NCBI RefSeq assembly: GCF_022376445.1
Contig: NW_025954962.1
Span: 1,364,001 to 1,428,000, forward strand
DNA length: 64,000 nucleotides
DNA from: Fomitopsis serialis
Lineage: Eukaryota > Basidiomycota > Agaricomycetes > Polyporales > Fomitopsidaceae
Direction: 5' to 3'
The notes under the pieces were generated by a model. It did no database searches and was not told the origin of the DNA. It was given only the letters and a program-made list of their open reading frames with translations. A program made the translations under genes and the position numbers. Every line of letters begins with the position of its first letter. The stretch's first letter is position 1. Below, piece after piece: positions 29,427-38,941 of the stretch.

Positions 29427-32196
29427 ATGGCCGGAGTAGCAGCAGCCTTCACGAGCCCCCGCAGCGTCAATGTTGTGAGTACTTGTACCATCCCGCCCTT
29501 CCTGTCGACTGAGCCCCCGAGTCTACAGATTCAGTGCATCCTTGCTGATATTCCATTCTTTTGCGTGGGCATCCTGTCCCTTGGTGTTTTCACTTTCTTT
29601 ATCTTTATGAAGCGGGCGGATAGGTACGTCTCCTCACACTTCTTTTCCCAACCGCAACTGAGTCTCCTCGCCAGCCTGCTTTTATGCCTACACATGTCGG
29701 TCATCATTGCATTCGTCGCCACCATCCTCGACCTCATCCAACTCCTCATACGCGGCGCAGTGAAAGTCAACACCAACACTGGCCTCCAATCTGTCTCCGG
29801 ACTGACCAGTGTGCGCGAAGTAGGCTTCGCGCTCTCCTTCGGACTGCGATTCCTCTTCTTCTGGGGCTTTGTCGCGCAACCACCTCCGGGCGAAGCGCGG
29901 CCTGAATACAACGCCCTTCACAACGGCAGCTGGCGCAGATGGGGCCTCCTAGGCCTCATCCTGGAGATGTTCACCCTCGCACTAGTCCTCATTGACCCCG
30001 TCCTACAGATCCTGTACCGCCTCATTACTTCGCTGCATCAGATAGGCCCGGTGTACGAGATAGAGTCGACTATCCAAGTCGTGCTGTCCTTCGTATTCAT
30101 CCTCAAGATCCTACTGAATTGCTGGGTCAAGATGCTGGTCAACGAAAACGCACTCCCTGTCCGGAAGGCACTTGCCGGCTATTCCGCGGTTATAACCGCT
30201 CTTGTTGTTAGTGGGCTGATTGGCATTGGGAACATCGCCATGTGTGAGCTTCTCGGCGTCCCTCATCTCGCTCGGTTGAGCTAACGCGCATCATCCAGTC
30301 GAGTTCACGGAGACCATTGCAGGCCGCTTCCTACAGGCCGTCGAACTCTATGTCCTCATCGTCTTCATGCTCACCTACGCGTTCTACCACCTACGCCGTC
30401 GATCGTGGAATGAGGCTCCGAAGCCGAAGCCACAACAGCCATCCCCTTTCCAGCGTGCAGGTTCTTTCCGCGGTCTGCCCGACTTCAAGCCCGAAATGGG
30501 TCGCCCTGTGATCTCTTCGCCCGAGATGCTGCAAGCCACTGGGCGAGAGTCGGATGCTAACAGCCGCCGGCCAACCCTCATGCAGCGAGCGTCGTCGGCG
30601 TCGCGCATGTCTTCGTGGATGAACATTCGGAGGATCTCTGAGCGGATGGTTGGCCGGCCTGCTGTGCCTACCCCCGATCTGGAGAAGGCGCGCTTGTGGT
30701 ATCGTGACACGGCGGGCAACACAGAGGTCAACGTTCCCCTTCGAGACTCAGCAATCGACGTCGAGACTCCGCACTCGGCGACGCAGCGGAGGCAGTCTGT
30801 CGCTTGGCAGGACCCAGCGTACACCACGGTGTTAGCTGCGGGTTCGTCCGTTAGGTCGGTGTCCCCTGACGACTATTACGGCGATGACCGAACATCCGCC
30901 GCTCTCGATGATCGCCAGAGTGCTGTGCTCAGTCGTGTGTACTCACCAGAAGCACCAGAGCTGACGATCCCCCCTCCTACCCACTCCCGATCCGCAACCA
31001 TCAACCAGAGCATCGCCGACGAGGCGACCTTCGCCATCTACGAGGAGTCCCCGCGCTCTGCAGTTGGCTCGCCCCTCTCGGGCTTCAACGAGATCATGGA
31101 GGGCTACGAGGAGAGCGTGTTGCGGCCACCCTCAACGGGACTCATCCGATCTGCGCGCTCGTCCCGCATCTCGGAGCTCATCCGGCAGCAGGAGGAGCTC
31201 GACAAGTCGATCGTCGCGCTGCGACTGTTCTCGCCCGCGGACGGGAATGATTCGGGCGCCTCGAGTCCGATGTCGATGTCGGTGTCGATGATGCTGGCGT
31301 CGCGCCCGCCATTCCCGAAGGAAAAAAGCAGCAGCACTGACACGCGTGCGACGCGGAGCACGCTGACCAGCGACCTGTCGTTGAGCAATTTCCCGGACCC
31401 GCCGAGGGCGAGCATGGCGGCGTCTGAGCCTGACGCCGCGCCGCCGGTGCCGCCTCTGAGCCGGGACAACAGCACGCGATCGAGAGCAGAGGATGTGGAT
31501 AGGCCGGAGAGTATCACTATTGAACAGGAGCCTGCCACTGCAACGATAGGCGGTCGCTACCGAGACCAGATATACCGACTGCAGCTACGGCAGAGGATGG
31601 GCTCCAGCTCGGTAGTAGGACTCCATCACAGGCTCTGGAAGCGGAACCGGACGACTCTGCGATGCTCTTGCCTGGCAGTAGGTTCCGGAACTACGTCAAC
31701 TCCGGAGGCACTCAGTACGAGATCACCTCGTTCATTGGCAGTGAGTAGGATTTTTACTCGTGCATTGTTGTCGCACGCTGATTCCGCCTTCGCGTCGCAA
31801 CAGGGCTGACCCAAGAGCCGGGATCGTTCGCGTCTTCAACCGCTCTGGCCGGTCCGATGAAGGACAGTTCGTCCTCCAGTCGTCCGGTCGCACGGACCGT
31901 CGAGCAGCTACGGGTCAGCGCGCAGCCTCCGACCACTAGTCTTACCGACTCGCGACACGAGTAATAAAGTCTCCCCCGACCAGACTGTGCCTCAGTCGAC
32001 CCGCAATTCATCTGCTTCGGATGAGCAGGTCAACCCGGAGGGCCGTATATCGCCAGGCTCGGTCTATAGACGGACGTTCACTTCGCCAGACAGCAAGTTC
32101 AGTAAACCTGTAGGTCTGCCGCCGCGGCCACGGTTAGGGACGGGTGCGTCGCGGGAGCTCTTGACACCTGTCGCAGAAAGCCCTGTACCTCCATGA
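29427..32196 (+). CDS. Seven-pass membrane protein with long Ser/Pro-rich cytoplasmic-type tail
   Basis: After the short first exon (MAGVAAAFTSPRSVNV) the protein has seven hydrophobic segments. They start at about IPFFCVGILSLGVFTFF, LLLCLHMSVIIAFVATILDL, GFALSFGLRFLFFWGFV, LILEMFTLALVLIDPVL, VVLSFVFILKILLNCWV, GYSAVITALVVSGLIGIG and LQAVELYVLIVFMLTYAFY. A tail of about 480 residues follows, rich in Ser, Pro and Arg and with many possible phosphorylation sites. Four later introns are 30242-30297, 31511-31569, 31741-31803 and 31914-31983. The last three keep the frame, so no frame error is needed. The stop is TGA at 32196. Topology resembles a receptor-like protein, but no GPCR signature or known family was recognised, so transport or sensing roles are guesses. 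Confidence 0.75.
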
Positions 32197-32639
32197 TGAC
32201 AGCCATAGGTCGTTCCTACTTCTTGACTGTGGTGTGTGAGCACTGGACATACATTGCCTCTTCGCATTCTGTCCGCGAGGCCGGATCTTCACGTTGATTT
32301 GCTATACTTGCACGCGTTTGACTCGTAACTGGAAGCGGGGACATTGTGTACTGGATGATAGTTGCATTGTGCTCTGTGCTAGCCCTGCAGGATGTACAAC
32401 ATACCTATTATGCATCGTTATTATGATAGTGGCCGCGCATGAGTCTGTGGCCCTGTCTTGTGCCCCACGCTGATGTATGTACTTACGATTGTATTTTTTT
32501 ACGATTTGCTGTGCTTAGATCCGCTAGCGCTGGTGGAGAGGGAGAGGCGTCGTGACGTCACGCGCCAACTGCATAAACATGCCTGCAGCTGCAAGTGTGG
32601 TGCAGCGCCTTCGTACAACGCCCAACTTGTTCGCCGACC
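32197..32639. promoter_or_regulatory. Spacer between the seven-pass protein gene and the J-protein gene
   Basis: 443 bp, no gene seen. It holds the upstream 3' UTR and the promoter of the J-protein gene; TATGCATCGTTATTATGATA near 32408 is an AT-rich patch. Confidence 0.45.
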
Positions 32640-33525
32640 ATGTCCTCCTTCCCTGACTACTACAAGATCCTCGCTGTTTCCAAGAACGCTACTCAGGATG
32701 AAATCAGACAAGCATACAAGATCCAGTCGCTAAAGTGTGTGTCTCCTGGCTGGAGCTGAAATGGCCTGCTCATCCCTGCAGTGCTCTAGGACTCATCCGG
32801 ATAGACTGACGAAAGCTAGCCAAGCGGAGAAGAAGGCAGCTACGGAGAAGTTCCAGGTGCGTTCTACCATGCCTTTGACGAGCGTGGTCTGACCCCGTAC
32901 ATTGGATAGGCTGTAGCGGATGCATACTACATGCTGTCGGACGCGACCAGACGCCGAGAGTACGACGAACTCTATGCATCTCGCGGCCCACAAGACAGAC
33001 GAGCGAACCAGACGCCTCAGCGAACTTTTTCAGCACTTTCGCAAGCATGTTCGGGGGAGGAATGCCCTCCGCGGGTGCGCAGTCGCCACCAGGGGCCGCA
33101 GGAGAGCAGCCGGATGCAGACCATGTCTTCGCGGACGTGTTTGACGATGTGCGCGTATTGTTATTCTTTTACAGTCACGGCATACTCAACGAGTCTGTGT
33201 TCTGCATAGCTGTTGCGTCCAGAGGTGCAGCGTCATGCTCCCTGGTGGGCCTGGCTTGGTGCCATCTGCGGCGCAGGCCTAGGTTCATCATAGCCAACAT
33301 TCCTGGACTCATGGTTGGCGCGTACGCGGGAAACCGCCTGGGAGCTATCAGAGACGCGAAGGGCAAGAGCGTTGCTGCTGTCTTCGGGCAACTCGGTGGC
33401 AGTCAGAAGGCGGAGGTACGTCTGCTATGGTGACAACACAAATGCAGGTTGCTGAGAGTTCGCTTCGCCAGATTCTGCGCGCTCTTGCTGCTAAGGTTCT
33501 CGGTGCTGCTTCCAGTCAATTCTGA
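32640..33525 (+). CDS. J-domain (DnaJ/Hsp40) protein with hydrophobic glycine-rich C-terminal segment
   Basis: The ATG at 32640 starts a J domain: MSSFPDYYKILAVSKNATQ, EIRQAYKIQSLK, then the HPD motif in THPDRLTKASQ (after an intron ending TCTAG at about 32789) and AYYMLSDATRRREYDELY. Such domains stimulate Hsp70 ATPase. The rest is non-canonical for class A/B DnaJ: an SANFFSTFASMFGGGMPSA linker, FADVFDDLLRPEVQRHAP, a WWAWLGAICGAGLG / IIANIPGLMVGAYAGNRLG hydrophobic block, and AEILRALAAKVLGAASSQF before TGA 33525. The frame breaks twice by one base. One break is near 33012-33015 (ANQT then ASANFF, a lost C). The other is near 33283-33286 (GAGLG then FIIANIP, a lost T). Both look like homopolymer shortening. 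It probably recruits Hsp70 to a membrane. Confidence 0.85.
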
Positions 33526-33789
33526 TGATACCCCCGCCCCTGTAATGACGATGCTGAACGACTGTATCCTTATGAATTCTGGACGTTAGTTACTCCCTTC
33601 ACCCTATAACCACCTGCAATGATTCAAATTAGTCGGGTTTGATGTATGACGGGGACGGAGTCGAGTGTTCTTGTTTATGTGCATCCTAGGCGGAATCGAG
33701 GCGAACACCGCGATAGCGAGACGAGGGACGTTCGGACCTCAGACTACTGAGTACTCAATATTGCCGCAGTCACGACAACGCCGACCATG
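33526..33789. other. Spacer upstream of the 33.8-35.5 kb gene
   Basis: 264 bp with no gene recognised. Confidence 0.4.
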
Positions 33790-35510
33790 CGAGGAGTTCG
33801 GCACTTCATTGAGATCGAGATCGAGATCGACGCGTCGCGCGTTCCTCTACTTAAACCAAAATTGAAGACATCCACAATCCTGCACGAGGCCGTCTGAAGG
33901 TCTCATACTCTGACTTCCTCGTGGATGGGCTTGTTTATGCTCAGATGGTAGACCCGCGGAGCTTGCGCGCAACCCGCAGCCGTCGTCGAAGGGTGTGGGA
34001 TTGGATTCTGTCCTGCGACTTGGAGGTATGGACCTGTCTGAGTTCGGTACTGGTGGTGCAAGGCTCATGGTTTCTGCTGGGTCTGCGTTCTATCCTACAC
34101 CGGCAGTGCGCAGGAGAGCGAGTAGCGTGCCTCTAGATATCGCTGGAGAATCGGATCGGTCGCGTGAGTTCCCTTCTCGGTTTCCTTTGTCCGCCGCCGC
34201 GGCGTCAACTCATGTATTAAAGGGAAAGTTGCCACAGGGGATTCACTGAAAAGAAGTAAGAGTCCTCTACTGTGCCCTCGCTGCCCTGTTCCGAGAACGA
34301 GGTGTCACAGAACGCACTACTGCGCGCCGGTCGGTGGAAGACGAAGGCTCCGAGTCGTTCTTACCATCTGCGAGTGAGTGTCAATAATACAAGACTACAC
34401 ATCTCCACCGTCCGCGAACCTCATGTTGTCTATAGCTCAGCCCATCGCAGGCCCTAGCAAAGGATTAACTCTCAGTATGCCTACCATCGAAGAACAGAGT
34501 GGCGCGAGCAAGCATAACCGGGCAGAGGGCGGTGTACAAGAGATCGGCCTCCTGACGCCTGCGCCTTCACAAAGCAAGTATACTTCGTATCCTCAGCTGC
34601 CGCGGCGCGGGATAGATAGATCGAGGAAAGACAAAGGAAAACAGAAGGCACCCGCAGGACAGCTTGACAATGCAGCCACCGAGGACTACGCGCTTAGCGG
34701 CGTGCGTTCCTCATCGGAGTCGAGGAGGCCTGCGAAACGCCGGAGGACGCGTCATACCGGATCTGCAGACAACGAACATGAGCCCGACGAGCATCTCGAA
34801 CCCCAGACTCCGAATGAGGCAGAGGGAGAGAAAGACATGTACTGCGATGCCGAGCTAGAGGCTAGCTTCCAGTTGCTCGACGTGTCGGACGTGGCTGCTG
34901 TGACAAGTATCGCCGTCGATCCAGCAATACCCTTCGCAGCTTCCAAAGGACAAGGGAGCATGTACGTCCCACCCGCAGTCGCCCACCTCATTGAAGGTAT
35001 GTCTCCCGTCACCATACGCTCACATACCCCGGTTCGGCTCACCTCTTCCCGCAGCCATGAACCACGCGCTCACGCTCGAGCGCACCGCGCGACGGCGCGC
35101 GGAGGAGCGCCTCGCCGACGAGCTCCGGCGGCGCGTGCACGCGGAGCTCGTCGCAGACCTGCTCGCGCAGAAGAACGCCGTGCTCGAGGTCGAGACGCGC
35201 GCGTGGGCGAACGCCGCCGCAGATGCGCTCGCGGAGCAGTTCGCGGGCGAGCTCGGCGCGCCTGTGGGTGCGGTCCACAGCGGTGCGCCGCTGCCGTCGG
35301 CGTCAGCGTCGCAACCATCCCCATCATTGGTGTTGACGGGCATGCCCGGGTTGGCTGCCCCTCAGGGAGATGTGCTCCAGCGCGCTGCAGGTCAGTGTGC
35401 ATGTTGGCCTTCTTCCGTCCATGCCCCGATTTTTGTTTCCATCAGCTGTGCAGCAGTTCTTCCAGCAGCTGATACCCATGCCAGTTCCGACGCAGCAGAA
35501 CACGACTTGA
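33790..35510 (+). CDS. Uncharacterised basic/coiled-coil protein (5' exons uncertain)
   Basis: The likely start at 33790 gives MRGVRHFIEIEIEIDASRVP and LLKPKLKTSTILHEA. The IEIEIEID comes from a GAGATC triplet repeat. The next exon (frame GRPAELARNPQPSSKGVGLD, then GARLMVSAGSAFYPTPAVRR) does not join cleanly, so a one-base error or an unseen exon lies near 33897-33955. Later exons hold a nuclear-type basic patch (SRRPAKRRRTR), an acidic stretch, SFQLLDVSDVAAVTSI, and after an intron (about 34997-35056) a long Arg/Ala/Glu-rich coiled coil (ERTARRRAEERLADELRRR). The last exon reads AVQQFFQQLIPMPVPTQQNT before TGA 35510. The KRRR signal suggests a nuclear protein. No family was recognised. Confidence 0.55.
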
Positions 35511-36117
35511 GGTTCGGGACGACGCGCCCACAAACAACTTCAAGCTTCAATATTGCCCGTCTACACAGCGACGAAAAGTACCTTATACCACCAATACCTG
35601 CACTCAACATATCTCAACCACCATGAAATATTTGAACTCTGCATCTGGGCAAGACACACAAAGACTGAACTATGGCAGGAAAGGATACATGTACGGCTTC
35701 GTTTGCCACAATTGGTTCATAGTCACAGTTTGTTCAGCGTAGTACAATTTGTATGCGAATAGGCAGGACCAGGAGGATCGGATCGGCACAATATGGATAA
35801 GAGTGTCTACCAGAGAAACCATCGTAATTACTTGACGCATTGGAGTAGATCGACCGTAGTCCACAAGACACAACAAGGGGTATTAATACATTGCAAACGA
35901 TGTTCGACTTTCGCTAGGGAGACAAGACAGGAGAAGGTTTCAGGAAAGGTTTGAGACGACTCGGAATCCTTTAATATAGCACATAGTGTGTTGGTTTCTT
36001 GATTATTGTGGCCTGGCTCGCGGGACATTATGCAGCAGGTAGAGATGCCAGGGAATGGGGAAGAAAATGATGCGACGCGTGTGTGGCTCTGCGAAGTGTG
36101 CGCATATTAAAAAATAA
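35511..36117. other. Convergent intergenic region
   Basis: 607 bp between two converging genes, AT-rich for this genome (for example TATTAAAAAATAATCAATG ending at 36122). No coding exon or RNA gene is seen; it should hold both 3' UTRs and polyadenylation sites. Confidence 0.5.
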
Positions 36118-37391
36118 TCAATGCCAGAGCTCTCCAACCTGGCAGTCATCGGAGGACGGGTCCAACGCGCCCTCCGTGTGTTGTATGGCCGAGTAGTCGT
36201 TAATTCCGCATGCGCCGTTGGCCATCGCGAGAGTCAGAGCGGCAATCGCTTTCTCCTCGCGCGTGGCGGAGGCGGGCACGTCGACCTGACCCAGAGTCGG
36301 CTGGGCGTACGGCGACAATGCGTTGGGCGAAAGAGAGACGACGGACGGGTTGGACGAGGCCGTGTAGGAATACGTGAGCGCGGGGGCGTTGCGCGCAGAG
36401 GAACGAGTGGCGCTGTCGGACTCGATGGGGGACATGCCGTCGTCGGACGAGTATGCGGACGGGCCGGTGAAGGCACTAACCGGGGAGCAACAGCGCTCGC
36501 TCGGCTCCGCGCTGGTGAAAGGCGACGAGGGACCTTCGATGTCAGGGATGTCAACGTCCATCACGCCGAACGACATGGAGCGCCTCATAGAGGATGGACC
36601 CCAGTTACGGAAGTACGCTGATCCCGACGCAAGCTCACTCGAGACGATCTCGATGTCATCCTCTTCATCCAACATGACCGCGGACTGCACGTCCTGCAGC
36701 ACGGGCGACGCAGGTTGTATCCTTCGGCGAAGAGAGTCATCGTGGTTGCGCGCGTTGAACGATTGCCGTGAGCGCGAGTTCTCCCAGTCGCGCAGGCGCC
36801 GCACTTGACCTTCGCCGCTCTCCTCTACGCTGCGCTGCAGTTCGGAGAACGCGTGCGAACGCAGTTGCTCGAGTTCCCCGGAGGACGTAAGGTTGGTCCC
36901 TGGCAGATACGTGCCGTCGTGGAGAGGTGGGAGCGGGCTGTGTCGGGAGGTGTGACGCGCTTTCCTGCGGCGACGCTCGGGAACAGGTCAAATGCGGCTG
37001 ATGTTGAAGGGAGCCCCGGTAAGGATGCTGTATGCGCACTGCCCTCGGACGACGGGGCGAAGGTGAAGGGGGCCATACACGGGTCGCCCGCCCCTTCGTT
37101 GGGCTAAATACTGCTCGTGAGCCAAGGCTGTCCCTTGCATTGTGGACGATTGCCACTCACGGAAGTATCTCTCCGCGCGCGCTTTCCTCTTCGCCACTGG
37201 TCAACATCCCACTTCTCGGGTGGTTCTCCGAGTGCTTTGAGGTCACGGTAGGAGGGACTCCGGGGGTTGCTTAGACGCGTGCGCTTGTTGGAGATGCGCC
37301 ATTTGGGATCGTCGGCCGGGAACAGAGGACGGGCGGGGGAGGAGGCGGATTGAGATCTGCGCCGACGGGAGTAGCGACCGCCAGAAGTCAT
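36118..37391 (-). CDS. Uncharacterised Ser/Arg-rich protein
   Basis: The proposed ATG at 37391-37389 starts MTSGGRYSRRRRSQSASSP, then RISNKRTRLSNPRSPSYRDL and GEPPEKWDVDQ. The frame is also open upstream (PVASSTPYTPY just before the ATG), so a further 5' exon is possible. Middle exons are small: SRAVFSPTKGRATRVWPP, RRRRKARHTSRHSPLPPL, and GELEQLRSHAFSELQRSV. The last exon runs VRRLRDWENSRSRQSFNARN, an acidic EEDDIEIVSSEL, and EEKAIAALTLAMANGACGI, ending VGELWH at TGA 36118. Exon joins between 37200 and 36950 are ambiguous: donors GTGGCG and GTGAGT both occur. RS-like and proline-directed sites suggest a phosphorylated nuclear protein. No domain was recognised. Confidence 0.55.
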
Positions 37392-37419
37392 GTACGGTGT
37401 GTAGGGCGTGCTGGACGCG

Positions 37420-37530
37420 ACGGGGGAGGTGATGGGCGCAATGGCGGGCGAGAGGAGGATGACCGCGGATGGCGGCGGGGATGGGGAGTGGAGGAGTGGA
37501 TGTGGCGGGGGTGGCTTGGGGGTGGCTGCA
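37420..37530 (+). other. G-rich, strand-asymmetric tract with G-quadruplex potential
   Basis: The plus strand is strongly G-rich with many short G runs, for example GGCGGGGATGGGGAGTGG at about 37473 and GGCGGGGGTGGCTTGGGGG at about 37505. It lies immediately upstream of the proposed start of the 36.1-37.4 kb gene and may be its leader or an upstream proline-rich exon on the minus strand. Confidence 0.4.
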
Positions 37531-37740
37531 GCCCGTTCAATTTAGCAACTTCACATCCCGGCACCGGCAGACGCCGCACCGCGTCCCTCGGCCAACGACC
37601 GCTTCACCATTACCTCCCTCACCGCCCTCCACACCATTGTCGCCGGTCTCGACGCCCTTATCCAGTCACCTGCCCCCCGCCATGGATACACTATCGCTGT
37701 CGTGCATCTCCATCGCCGATACAGAGCACTCGAACGTGCT

Positions 37741-38407
37741 TCATACGCTGCTGCTTCGTATGTCGACACGGGATGGATCGCATGGCTTAGAAGCTTGTGA
37801 ACTTTGCCTGAGGTCGCGACTAATCTCAGCTCGGACTCGAGGTTGCAGGCTCTGGACTACGTCAGGGGCGCAAGCTTGCTGAATGCCCTCTTCCGAAAGG
37901 CCGCCTTTATCCTCGAATAGAATGGTGCCTATTCCCCGCGCTGCACCCAGATCATTTCCAGGCATCGTGGAACCGCCCACAAACGATCGGACGGCCTGGA
38001 TGCATGACCACGCACACGCAAGATATCGCACATTGTGTTTCGGCGTAACATGATTGACGCACTCTGATTCCGACGGGATGACTCGCCAGCCGCATTCCAC
38101 TAGCTCGCCGTCTCGCGCTCAGCCGGGCTGTACGCGCCCAAAGGCCGATACATACCCTCCCCGACCATCAGTTTCCGGCGGTAGACAGGAGCGGCTCGAG
38201 CTTGTCTCGACCGGGACTGGTGCGTATTTCAGCGCGATGCGGTCTTGCGTGTCTATTGTCAGAAGAGGCATGACGTTTGGATCACAGGCGTGTAATCTGC
38301 ATTGCGGTACCTCGCGCGAGGAGACATGTGCATGCGAAGCCCAAGGTGTATTCACTCGTAGGGCCCAGATGGTCAAGGTGCTCTGGTTGGGGGACGTCTC
38401 CGTCGCT
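37741..38407 (-). CDS. Doubtful small gene, uncharacterised
   Basis: A weak candidate. On the minus strand the ATG at about 38407 gives MALGISSDGDVPQPEHLDHL and GPTSEYTLGFACTCLLAR. A good intron (GTACCG...AATAG, about 38291 to 38233) follows, then DTQDRIALKYAPVPVETS and CLPPETDGRGGYVSAFG. The same frame continues past a single TGA near 38118 into VECGWRVIPSESECVNHV, ARGIGTILFEDKGGL and VQSLQPRVRAEISRDL, ending at the stop at 37741. Either a third exon join or a base error bridges the TGA. No family was recognised, and chance open frames cannot be excluded. Confidence 0.3.
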
Positions 38408-38941
38408 ACTGATTCCCAGCGCCATCTATTACCCAAGAAGTGTCTGCATATCGTCGGGCAAGTCAGGGTGGTACTGGTTCTGAATCTCGTGGCCGATAGC
38501 GAAAGCCTTCACCGATGCATTGCACCTCTTCTCATCCTTGCTCCATGCACATTGATATCACAGCATTGGTCATGCAAGTGTGTCCATTCTCCCACCTGTC
38601 GTTATGGCGTTCCGGCGGCATGTATCAGAGGACCAAACTGAACTACCGCTGTTCTGGCCATTGCATTTACTCATGGTCAGTCTTTCGGTGCCTACGGTGC
38701 GTCCTGCGACTTCCATTCTCCAGAGACACCCAGCAGATGTCCTTGAGAGCTCAATACACACATATCCCTACATACTGTAACATACATAGACCGAGCGACG
38801 TCAGACTCCTAGCGAATGAATCATCAACCTGCAGCAGTAGTCCATGTCATATCCTGCATCTCAATCAAAGTCTCGTGAACGGGTATCACAAAAGCGGGTC
38901 GAACTCAAGGCCACATCACATCCACCCGCTCGGGGCTACGA
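38408..38941. other. Intergenic region downstream of the LIM protein gene
   Basis: 534 bp between the LIM gene stop and the doubtful small gene. No convincing exon was seen on either strand. Confidence 0.4.

Noticed and set aside
31511..31569. Apparent frameshift in the seven-pass membrane protein tail
   Set aside because: A normal 59-nt GT-AG intron in phase 1 joins RPE to NIPTAATAEDG, so no frame error is needed.
31914..31983. Early stop (TDSRHE) in the seven-pass membrane protein
   Set aside because: A 70-nt intron (GTCAGC to GACCAG) removes it and leads to a coding final exon ending at 32196.
33417..33448. A 32-nt intron in the J-protein gene
   Set aside because: Too short for this genome; the next AG, 24 nt later, gives a 56-nt intron and the family-typical AEILRALAAKVLG.
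35020..35402. Long minus-strand open frames over the coiled-coil exon
   Set aside because: They mirror a high-GC Arg/Ala/Glu coiled-coil coding exon on the plus strand, which fits its flanking exons.
37469..37882. Plus-strand open frame with helix-like stretches (TIVAGLDALIQ)
   Set aside because: No start, no splice structure, and the opposite strand has an equally good candidate; too weak to call.
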